DNA of 8,086 nt, taken from Candidatus Zixiibacteriota bacterium. GTDB lineage: Bacteria > Zixibacteria > MSB-5A5 > CAIYYT01. The stretch spans positions 1-8,086 of the forward strand of contig JAPLUP010000557.1 in NCBI GenBank assembly GCA_026397575.1, written 5' to 3'. Shown here in pieces: positions 1 through 6,138 of the stretch (positions are counted from its first letter, which is position 1; every line of letters begins with the position of its first letter). The position numbers and the translations under genes are program-made. The notes below the pieces were generated by a model. It did not search any database. It had not been told where the DNA came from and worked only from the letters and a program-made list of their open reading frames with translations.

Positions 1-588
1 CTGCGTCCTCCCGGGCATCATGCGATGTTTGATTACGCCATGGGATTCTGCCTGTTCAACAACATCGCCGGCGCGGCGCGCGTAGCACAGAGTCGCTTCG
101 GGATCGAACATGTGGCAATTGCCGATTTCGACGTGCATCACGGCAATGGCACTCAGTGGTCATTCTATCAAGACAGTAGCGTGCATTACACCAGCATCCA
201 CCAGTATCCCTTTTATCCCGGCACCGGAGCTTCTTACGAAACCGGCGCCGGCATCGGGAAAGGATACACGCTCAACTTTCCGCTCTCAGCCGGCACGGAC
301 GGCAAGACCGCGTTAGCGCTCTTTGAACCGGAGTTTCTCGCCGCGATGGAGATGTTCCGGCCAAATCTCGTTCTGATTTCTGCCGGCTTTGACGCGCACA
401 GGGACGACCCACTGGCGTCCCTGCGATTTGAAGATGAAGATTACCGCACAATAACCAACATTATCTGTGATGTCGCTGATCGCTACTGTGACGGGAAGAT
501 CGTCTCAGTGTTGGAGGGTGGCTACGATTACGAGGCGCTCGCGCGATCGGCGGCGGAACATGTGAAAGGGCTGCTCGATGTCGATTAA
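1..588 (+). CDS. Histone deacetylase family zinc amidohydrolase (3' part)
   Basis: The gene runs in from the left edge, so only the last 195 residues are present. The fragment opens with RPPGHHA, the family's catalytic His-His motif (fragment residues 6-7). It continues with GFCLFNN and DFDVHHGNGTQ (zinc ligands D44 and H46), HQYPFYPGTG, SAGFDAHRDDPL (third zinc ligand D131) and LEGGYDY (catalytic Tyr175). All residues needed for Zn-dependent deacylation in this part are intact. The family removes acetyl or acyl groups from lysine side chains, polyamines or small amides; bacterial members include AcuC-like and acetylpolyamine amidohydrolase types. The FYPGTG segment resembles bacterial class II HDAC-like enzymes, but the natural substrate cannot be told from sequence. 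No signal peptide can be judged because the N-terminus (typically some 130 residues) is missing; the family is usually cytoplasmic. The stop codon overlaps the next gene, suggesting co-translation. An ATG at 25 exists but would cut off the catalytic His pair, so it is not the start. Confidence 0.95.
   Translation: MRPPGHHAMFDYAMGFCLFNNIAGAARVAQSRFGIEHVAIADFDVHHGNGTQWSFYQDSSVHYTSIHQYPFYPGTGASYETGAGIGKGYTLNFPLSAGTDGKTALALFEPEFLAAMEMFRPNLVLISAGFDAHRDDPLASLRFEDEDYRTITNIICDVADRYCDGKIVSVLEGGYDYEALARSAAEHVKGLLDVD
565..570 (+). promoter_or_regulatory. Shine-Dalgarno-like site for the FAH-family gene
   Basis: AAAGGG lies 7 nt upstream of the ATG at 578, inside the 3' end of the deacetylase gene. It contains AAGG, which can pair with the anti-Shine-Dalgarno sequence, and the spacing is normal. 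It supports the 578 start and contrasts with the SD-less starts of lptD and ftsK further on. Confidence 0.5.
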
Positions 589-1354
589 GAAGTACTGTCG
601 CTTAATGCACAGCGGCAAACCGGTCTGGGGTCTGGTCACCGGCGAGACGATCCAAATCATGGAGGGGGATCTTTTTGGTCAGTTTTCGACAACCGACCAG
701 ATGGCTGCATTGGCCGGCACGAAACTGCTGCCGCCGGTCACGCCGACAAAGATCGTCTGCGTGGGTCTAAACTATGCGGATCACGTGAAAGAAAGCCAAT
801 CATCCAGTGTTGTTCCACAGGAACCGGTGCTATTCATGAAGCCGCTCACGGCGTTGATTGGACCGGAAGATACGATTGTCGCTCCTGTGCAAAGCCAACG
901 CGTCGATTACGAGGGGGAAATCGGAGTTGTGATTGGCGCTCGCTGCAAGGACTTGTCGCCTGAAGAGGTTGCCAAGAATATCTTCGGCGTCACCTGCGTT
1001 AATGATGTCACGGCGCGTGATTTGCAGAAGAAAGACCTGCAGTGGACGCGTGGCAAGGGTTTCGATACTTTCTGTCCTGTCGGGCCGTATTTGGTCACGG
1101 GATTGGACTGCAAGAATCTGAATGTAACTTCGAGGCTCAATGGCGAGACTCGGCAAACATCCAACAGCCGGAACATGATCTTCTCAATTGCGGAACTAAT
1201 CAGCTTTGTCAATCACATCATGACGCTCCTTCCCGGCGACCTAATCGCAACCGGCACGCCGGAGGGTGTTGGACCGATGAAAAACGGCGATATCATCGAG
1301 GTCGAGGTGGAAAGCGTTGGTGTTCTGCGCAATCGGGTGCAGCGAAATGGATAA
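578..1354 (+). CDS. Fumarylacetoacetate hydrolase (FAH) family protein
   Basis: A 258-residue protein, complete and of normal length for single-domain FAH enzymes. Residues 1-55 form the short N-terminal domain (GKPVWGLV, then LLPPVTPTKIVCVGLNY leading into the core). The catalytic fold follows: NYADHVKE (62-72 region) with the H69/E72 pair used by FAHD1-type lids, DYEGEIGVVIG with metal ligands E112 and E114, NDVTARD with metal ligand D143, KGFDTFCPVGP with K160, and the C-terminal TGTPEGVG glycine-rich loop. Family members are Mg/Mn-dependent and act on acylpyruvates, oxaloacetate, or ring-cleavage products such as those of homoprotocatechuate degradation; the exact substrate is open. There is no signal peptide, so it is probably cytosolic. 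The ATG overlaps the upstream gene's stop by 11 bp and an AAAGGG site precedes it, so translational coupling is likely. I see no aromatic-degradation neighbours, which argues mildly for a central-metabolism role (acylpyruvase or oxaloacetate decarboxylase/tautomerase-like) rather than ring catabolism. Confidence 0.93.
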   Translation: MSIKKYCRLMHSGKPVWGLVTGETIQIMEGDLFGQFSTTDQMAALAGTKLLPPVTPTKIVCVGLNYADHVKESQSSSVVPQEPVLFMKPLTALIGPEDTIVAPVQSQRVDYEGEIGVVIGARCKDLSPEEVAKNIFGVTCVNDVTARDLQKKDLQWTRGKGFDTFCPVGPYLVTGLDCKNLNVTSRLNGETRQTSNSRNMIFSIAELISFVNHIMTLLPGDLIATGTPEGVGPMKNGDIIEVEVESVGVLRNRVQRNG

Positions 1355-2519
1355 GCACGACGACACCAGAACGGTTCAATCGGGTCCGAACGCCCACAAA
1401 TATGAAGGCGCCGTGACTGTACCCATCTTCACGACGAGTACTTTCGCCTTTGAATCAAGTGACGCCGTGGAGGCATACAATCGCGATCCCTCCGGACATT
1501 ACTTGTACACTCGCTACGCCAATCCCACTATCGTTGCCGTGGAACAGACAGTAGCCGACTTGGAACGCGCCGAGGCGTCACTGCTGTTTGCCTCCGGCAT
1601 GGCGGCAATCACCTCGAGTGTTCTGGCAATTGTGCGCAATGGCGACAAGATCGTCACCACGCCGTCACTCTATGGCGGCACGCGCAAATTTTTCCGCGAT
1701 ATTCTGCCTCGCTATGGTATCGAGGTGGCATTCGCACCCGGCAATGCCGTCGATGATGTTAGACCCCTCATCGACAGCCGAACCAAGCTGCTGTATCTCG
1801 AGTCTCCCGCCAATCCTCATGCTGAAGTGCTGGACGTAAAGGCTTTAGCGGCGACAGCAAAGGAACGCGGCATCGTTTCCGCCATCGATGCCACTTTCGC
1901 CACACCGATTCTGATGAAGCCCTACGTGATCGGCATTGATTTGGTGATCCACAGTTGCACCAAGTATCTCGGTGGACATGCGGATCTTATCGGCGGCGTC
2001 GTTAGCAGCAATCTGAAGACGATCAAGAAGGTGGAAGAGTATCGCCGCACACTGGGTGGCGTAATCGATCCTGAAGGAGCTTCCCGAGTTGGCCGGGGAC
2101 TCAAGACGCTGGCAGTCAGGATGGATAGGCATTGCGCCAACGGCATGCAGGTGGCGCAAGCGCTGCAGAAATCGGAGAAGGTCACCGAGTTGTTTTACCC
2201 CGGTCTGCCCGACTCCCCTTGGCACACGCTCGCAAAAGAACAGATGACCGGCTTTGGCGGCATGATCTGCCTGACTCTAAGGGGTGGTCTTCCTTCTGCC
2301 AAACGTTTTGTAGACGCGCTGAGGCTGATAATCAACGCTCCGAGCCTCGGGGGTGTCGAATCGTTGGCATCGATACCGGTACTGACTTCGCACGTCAACA
2401 TGTCGCCGGAAGAGCTGAGACTTTCGCGGGTCAACGAAGGCATGGTGCGTCTCTCAATCGGCATCGAGTCGGCAACCGATCTAATCGCTGACGTCCTGCA
2501 AGCTCTGGCCGCCGTATAG
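1347..2519 (+). CDS. PLP-dependent trans-sulfuration enzyme (cystathionine gamma-synthase/gamma-lyase family)
   Basis: A 390-residue enzyme of the Cys/Met-metabolism PLP family, full length for the family. Motifs in order: VPIFTTSTFAF (25-35), YTRYANPT (Y54 and R56, which reach the cofactor phosphate of the partner subunit), FASGM (81-85), SLYGGT with the ring-stacking Y109, LESPANPH, ID with D181 contacting the pyridine nitrogen, HSCTKYLGGHADLIGG with the Schiff-base lysine K206, GRGLKTLAVRM, NAPSLGGVESL, and VRLSIGIE with carboxylate-binding R368. These enzymes make or cleave cystathionine, homocysteine or methionine by beta/gamma elimination or replacement. Classical methionine gamma-lyases have Cys two residues after the stacking Tyr (YGC); here it is Gly (YGG), as in cystathionine gamma-synthases and lyases. 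Synthase, lyase and O-acylhomoserine sulfhydrylase cannot be separated safely, so no symbol is given. I chose the ATG at 1347, which overlaps the FAH stop by 8 bp and has a GGTG 7 nt upstream; an in-frame TTG at 1317 would add ten residues lying inside the FAH gene. It is probably co-translated with the two upstream genes. Confidence 0.95.
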   Translation: MDKHDDTRTVQSGPNAHKYEGAVTVPIFTTSTFAFESSDAVEAYNRDPSGHYLYTRYANPTIVAVEQTVADLERAEASLLFASGMAAITSSVLAIVRNGDKIVTTPSLYGGTRKFFRDILPRYGIEVAFAPGNAVDDVRPLIDSRTKLLYLESPANPHAEVLDVKALAATAKERGIVSAIDATFATPILMKPYVIGIDLVIHSCTKYLGGHADLIGGVVSSNLKTIKKVEEYRRTLGGVIDPEGASRVGRGLKTLAVRMDRHCANGMQVAQALQKSEKVTELFYPGLPDSPWHTLAKEQMTGFGGMICLTLRGGLPSAKRFVDALRLIINAPSLGGVESLASIPVLTSHVNMSPEELRLSRVNEGMVRLSIGIESATDLIADVLQALAAV

Positions 2520-2545
2520 CCACCCGCTGTCGCCGGACTGGGTGG
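2520..2545 (+). terminator. Weak hairpin after the three-gene operon
   Basis: CCACCC at 2520-2525 pairs with GGGTGG at 2540-2545, with a possible inner GTC/GAC pairing in the loop. It begins one base after the stop codon of the trans-sulfuration gene, where a terminator would be expected. No T-run follows, so it is not a standard intrinsic terminator. It may pause or protect the mRNA 3' end, or mean nothing. Confidence 0.2.
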
Positions 2546-2626
2546 ACTAGTCGCACTGCCGTGCATGAGAAGGGTTTAATGGCCTTTTGCCGACCGGTGT
2601 CAGTTATGGCCGAACCCAATTTGTAG

Positions 2627-2654
2627 TTGATTCCACTACTGAGCACGCTATCTT
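2627..2654 (+). promoter_or_regulatory. Candidate promoter of lptD, nearly leaderless
   Basis: TTGATT (2627-2632) and TATCTT (2649-2654) are separated by 16 bp and match the sigma-70 hexamers at four of six positions each. The -10-like box ends 8 nt before the lptD ATG, so transcription would begin about two bases upstream of, or at, the start codon. No Shine-Dalgarno sequence is visible before this ATG, which fits. The rest of the 143-bp gap (2520-2662) holds only the weak hairpin above and a lone TTTAAT at 2575-2580 with no partner -35. Confidence 0.35.
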
Positions 2655-2662
2655 CAATCGCC

Positions 2663-5600
2663 ATGAAGTTATCCACTCAGTCGATTCTCGCAGTCTGTTT
2701 ATTCATTCTCATGCATACATCTTTGTTGCCGGGGGCTCAAATCAGGCTTGAACGCGCCGATTCCTCGACGGCTACGCAAACGGCAACCGGCATGGTCTAT
2801 GAGTTTTTCGGAAACGTTAATTTCATAAGGGATTCGACTGATCTATTCGCCGATCATGTGGTGCGGTACGAACCCGGCAATCTTATTCGCTTGCTCGGCA
2901 GCGTACGAATCAACGAACCGCAGCGCGTTCTTGCCGCCGACTCTCTGTGGTATGATCAGAAAAGTGATTCGCTGTTTGCCTGGGGACAGGTCGTAATCGA
3001 AGACCGGCCTCGTCATGTCAAAGTCAGCGGTGGCGAAGCAGTATATGACGGCAAGAAAGAAAGCCTGGTGATGAGTCGGCACCCCAAGTTGATCGTTGAC
3101 TTCGATCTGCCACGGGCGGTTACGCTGGTTACTGCCGACACCATCAAGTATCACTCGCGCGATGATCTTGTCGAAGCGATCGATTCTGCGACAATCTCGC
3201 AGGGGACGCTTTTCGCCCATTCGCGGCAAGCCGTAATCTATTTGGATCGCGAGGAAATCTGCATGACCGGCGACGTCCACTCCTCGCAGCGTCAGAATGA
3301 ACTGTCCGGCGATGAGATGACTGTTTTCTCCAAAGACAAGATGCTGGAGAGAATCGAAGTTGTCGGCAAAGGCGAGGCTATCTTCCGACAACGCGCCGCC
3401 GCCGATACCGTTGTCTTCAACCAGAGTCGTCTCACGGCTAACAAAATCAACTTTTTTTTCGTCAACGACCTGCTCGATCTGATCAAAGCGCAGGGGAACA
3501 GCTACACCTACTATCTGCCGGCAAAGGAGGACACTGCCTCAAGCGGCAGCAACGTCGCTTCCGGTGACTCGACCATTCTCAAGTTTGGTGATGCCGGATT
3601 GAGCGAAGTATTCGTGGTCACTTCGGCGGAGGGCACTTACTGGGCGCCCGGAAAGAAAGACTCACTCGGCAACGTCAGTCGCGTTGACACAGTGACGTAT
3701 AGCGCCAATCGGATCCACTACAAGATCGCCGAAAAGATAATCATAATGCGGGAGACAGCCAAAGTCGAGCAGACGACCATGACGCTCGACGCCGACGAGA
3801 TTCAGTATGACCTCAATTCGCGCAATGTTTACGCAGTAGGTCATTACGACAGCGTTAAGGCGAAGTACGTGCCTTTGGTTCTCAAAGACAAACTGGAAGA
3901 CATGACCGGTGAGCAACTGGTCTATAATCTTGATAGCAAACGGGGGAAGATCAGGGAGAGTCGCACCAAGCTCGATCAGGCCTACTATTCCGGCGGCCTC
4001 CTCCGTAAGGAAGTTGAAAACGAATTTCTCGTTCGCAGCGGGAGCTACACAACCTGCGAGAATCCCGAACCCCATTTCCATTTTGCTTCAAAAAACATGA
4101 AGCTGGTGACCGAAGACAAAGTCTTTGCGCGACCGGTCGTGCTATATATCGAATCGATGCCGGTCTTTGCTTTGCCGTATTTCGTTTTCTCGACGAAGAA
4201 GGGACGTCATTCCGGTTTCCTGCCCTTTCAGTTCGGCAATTTTACGCGCGGTCAGCGCTTCGTGAATAACCTCGGGTACTACTGGGCTATCTCCGACTAC
4301 TGGGATGTCAAAGGGTCGGTCGATGTTATGGAGTCCACGGGATTGCGCTTCAACGCCAGTGCCCGGTATGCAGTGCGTTATGCTCTCTCAGGGGAGATTA
4401 AGGGATCGTTTTCCCGCGAGACGCAGTTCGTCGGAGTAAAGAGGACCAACCCCAAACGCTACCAGTTTAGCTTCTCTCACAGCCAGACACTTGACCCAAC
4501 TCTCTCACTCTCCGGCAGTGGACTGATCGTCTCCGATAAGAGTTACTACACTGACTATTCGGCCAACCTCAGCGAGCGTCTCAATCGGCAGATTCGCTCA
4601 CAGTTGAATATCACCAAACGATTCGAAGGCGCTTCCTTGTTTGCTGCCGCAGATCAGACAAAAGACTTGGATCGCGATGCCCACACTGAAAAACTGCCGA
4701 CCGTTCGGTTCTCTTTGTCGCAGAAACCGATGTTCCATCAGCCGAAGAAAAGTACCGACAAACGCTGGTACCACGACATTTACTATGCTTACAACTCCGG
4801 TTTCCTGAATTCGGCGAACAAATCCATGGCTGGCACGGTTGCCACGAGAAAGAAGTACGCCGTGCTAAACCAGCAGCTTGATCTGCGGGCGCCGGTGAAG
4901 TTCTTCAATGCCATTACGGTTTCTCCGTCGGTTTCAGCATACGACAACTGGTACTACCTGCCTTACTCCGATCAGGCTGACAGCGCTCATCTGCAAACGA
5001 ACTTGCTGAAAAGCCGCCAGACCTGGACATCGTCCGTGTCCTTGTCGACTCAACTCTTCGGCACGGTAGCTCCCAATATCCTCTCCGTAGTCGGACTGCG
5101 GCATGTTCTGTCCCCCTCTGTCAGTTTTGGCTATCAGCCCAAGATCACGCGAAACCAGCAGTACTCTTCGTTCACGGGTGTGGGAGGTTCAGGATACGAA
5201 AGCAAGAATGTGGGTCTCGGCGTTGGCAATCAGCTTCAGATGAAGTACCTGCGAGGCGGTAAAGAGAAAAAGGCCGACCTACTCAAATACAATTTCTCCG
5301 CCAGCTACGACTTCGTGCGCACTGAGCGCCGTTGGTCGAATCTCAGTTCAAATCTTAGTTCGCCAAACATCAAGAATCTAACATTGGAAATGAGCTTCGT
5401 GCACGATTTGTACGCCTCCGACGGCAAATTGCGTTGGTGGAATCCGACGCTAAAGACAATCAGCATTTCCTCCGGCTATCGCGGTAGCTTCAAGATCCCC
5501 GTCGGCCTGCCCGGTTCCGCAAAAGATGAGGTCGCTCCGATCGCGGTGCCCGCCGTCGCGGGGGCATCTTTGAACGACGCCAAAATTGTCAGGTTTGGTA

Positions 5601-5923
5601 TCTCGCAGCGCTATTCTGAGACGCGTGGAGTTTCCTCCTCAATCTCACACTGGATCAGTTTCGACATCGCTTTTTCGATCTCAAAGAATTGGTCGATTTC
5701 CTATCGCCAGAATTACAATATTCGAGGCAAGGAAACCACGGATAAATCCATTGAGATACACCGAGACCTCCACTGCTGGGAAGGGAACTTCAGTTGGATT
5801 CCCGAGGGTTCGCGCGAAGGCTTCTATTTTCGTCTGAGTGTTAAGTTAATGCCTGACATCAAGTTTGAGAAATCCGAGTCCAGCATCCGTGACGCTTTGT
5901 TTCGCATGATTCCCACGGAATAG
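2663..5923 (+). CDS. lptD: LPS-assembly outer-membrane protein LptD with long OstA-like N-terminus
   Basis: A 1086-residue protein, clearly larger than E. coli LptD (784). LptD is the outer-membrane barrel that inserts LPS into the outer leaflet, receiving it through the periplasmic Lpt bridge. Residues 1-25 are a signal peptide (MKLS, then a hydrophobic stretch to LLPGA); the only Cys there, C12, is not in a lipobox. Residues ~27-330 hold repeated OstA/LptA-like jellyroll strands (e.g. LFADHVVRYEP, AADSLWYDQKSDSLFAWG, LSGDEMTVFSKDKMLERI). A second such block spans ~341-465 (DADEIQYDLNSRNVYAVG, MTGEQLVYNLDSKRGKI), ending in GSYTTC. The family hallmark PVFALPYFVF...RHSGFL (500-520) and GYYWAISDYWD (538-548) open the beta-barrel, which fills the rest with alternating aromatic/polar strands. 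DLHCWEGNFSWIP lies near the C-terminus. Mature-protein cysteines are C200, C465 and C1038. The start is ATG 2663, giving a clean signal peptide; an in-frame TTG at 2627 would add 12 residues before it. Genes at both sides are separated by gaps, so lptD is probably its own transcription unit. Confidence 0.93.
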   Translation: MKLSTQSILAVCLFILMHTSLLPGAQIRLERADSSTATQTATGMVYEFFGNVNFIRDSTDLFADHVVRYEPGNLIRLLGSVRINEPQRVLAADSLWYDQKSDSLFAWGQVVIEDRPRHVKVSGGEAVYDGKKESLVMSRHPKLIVDFDLPRAVTLVTADTIKYHSRDDLVEAIDSATISQGTLFAHSRQAVIYLDREEICMTGDVHSSQRQNELSGDEMTVFSKDKMLERIEVVGKGEAIFRQRAAADTVVFNQSRLTANKINFFFVNDLLDLIKAQGNSYTYYLPAKEDTASSGSNVASGDSTILKFGDAGLSEVFVVTSAEGTYWAPGKKDSLGNVSRVDTVTYSANRIHYKIAEKIIIMRETAKVEQTTMTLDADEIQYDLNSRNVYAVGHYDSVKAKYVPLVLKDKLEDMTGEQLVYNLDSKRGKIRESRTKLDQAYYSGGLLRKEVENEFLVRSGSYTTCENPEPHFHFASKNMKLVTEDKVFARPVVLYIESMPVFALPYFVFSTKKGRHSGFLPFQFGNFTRGQRFVNNLGYYWAISDYWDVKGSVDVMESTGLRFNASARYAVRYALSGEIKGSFSRETQFVGVKRTNPKRYQFSFSHSQTLDPTLSLSGSGLIVSDKSYYTDYSANLSERLNRQIRSQLNITKRFEGASLFAAADQTKDLDRDAHTEKLPTVRFSLSQKPMFHQPKKSTDKRWYHDIYYAYNSGFLNSANKSMAGTVATRKKYAVLNQQLDLRAPVKFFNAITVSPSVSAYDNWYYLPYSDQADSAHLQTNLLKSRQTWTSSVSLSTQLFGTVAPNILSVVGLRHVLSPSVSFGYQPKITRNQQYSSFTGVGGSGYESKNVGLGVGNQLQMKYLRGGKEKKADLLKYNFSASYDFVRTERRWSNLSSNLSSPNIKNLTLEMSFVHDLYASDGKLRWWNPTLKTISISSGYRGSFKIPVGLPGSAKDEVAPIAVPAVAGASLNDAKIVRFGISQRYSETRGVSSSISHWISFDIAFSISKNWSISYRQNYNIRGKETTDKSIEIHRDLHCWEGNFSWIPEGSREGFYFRLSVKLMPDIKFEKSESSIRDALFRMIPTE

Positions 5924-5982
5924 CGAGAAATTTTCTTCATACCGACAGGCGCCACCGGTCGCTGTTCTCAGCAACCTATTGC

Positions 5983-6005
5983 AGCTACATACCTTAGAGC
6001 TACAT
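5983..6005. repeat. Short direct repeat in the lptD-ftsK gap
   Basis: AGCTACAT occurs at 5983-5990 and again at 5998-6005, a period of 15 bp. It lies 60 bp after lptD and well upstream of the ftsK promoter. It could be a tandem protein-binding site or chance. Apart from this and the promoter elements at 6100-6132, I see no gene, terminator with a T-run, or RNA structure in 5924-6138. Confidence 0.3.
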
Positions 6006-6099
6006 CCGACCTCGCCTGCCTCCAACGGGCTGCATAAACAGATATGCGAATGAATGTGTGCCCAAATTGCCTCCCGATAGCTTCTACAGCGGCCGATTT

Positions 6100-6124
6100 G
6101 TTGTTGACGCGCCGCTTTAACAAC
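6100..6124. repeat. Inverted repeat overlapping the ftsK promoter
   Basis: GTTGTTGA (6100-6107) faces TTAACAAC (6117-6124). Six base pairs are perfect, then one G-T wobble and one A-T, around a 9-nt centre. The left arm covers part of the -35 box and the right arm sits in the spacer, the position of a classical repressor operator. No regulator gene is in the window to link to it. Confidence 0.35.
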
Positions 6125-6132
6125 GGTACATT
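6104..6132 (+). promoter_or_regulatory. Candidate ftsK promoter giving a leaderless mRNA
   Basis: TTGACG (6104-6109, five of six to TTGACA) and TACATT (6127-6132, four of six to TATAAT) are spaced by exactly 17 bp. The usual 6-nt gap from the -10 box puts +1 at position 6139, the A of the ftsK ATG. There is no Shine-Dalgarno sequence before that ATG, and the reading frame is closed by TAA at 6118-6120, so no earlier start competes. The promoter geometry and absence of an RBS together suggest a leaderless transcript; this remains an inference. Confidence 0.45.
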
Positions 6133-6138
6133 CCTCTT

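Noticed and set aside
1317..1346. Ten-residue N-terminal extension of the trans-sulfuration enzyme from a TTG start
   Set aside because: It lies wholly inside the FAH gene, shows no family similarity, and the ATG at 1347 gives a normal-length enzyme with a typical stop/start overlap.
2575..2580. TTTAAT as a -10 box for lptD
   Set aside because: Five of six match the -10 consensus, but no -35-like hexamer lies 16-18 bp upstream and there is no extended -10 TG.
2431..2676. Minus-strand 81-codon open frame across the gap before lptD
   Set aside because: It overlaps the 3' end of the trans-sulfuration gene and the lptD signal peptide, has no family motif and no supporting start signal.
3452..3459. 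Run of eight T inside lptD, a possible slippage or phase-variation site
   Set aside because: The run encodes in-frame Phe codons within a conserved strand region, and lptD is usually essential, so phase switching is implausible. It is at most a sequencing-error hotspot; the frame is intact.
5924..5990. Possible lptD terminator hairpins (GCTG/CAGC at 5961-5972, CGAC/GTCG around 5943-5961)
   Set aside because: Stems are only four base pairs and no T-run follows, so they do not support a terminator call.
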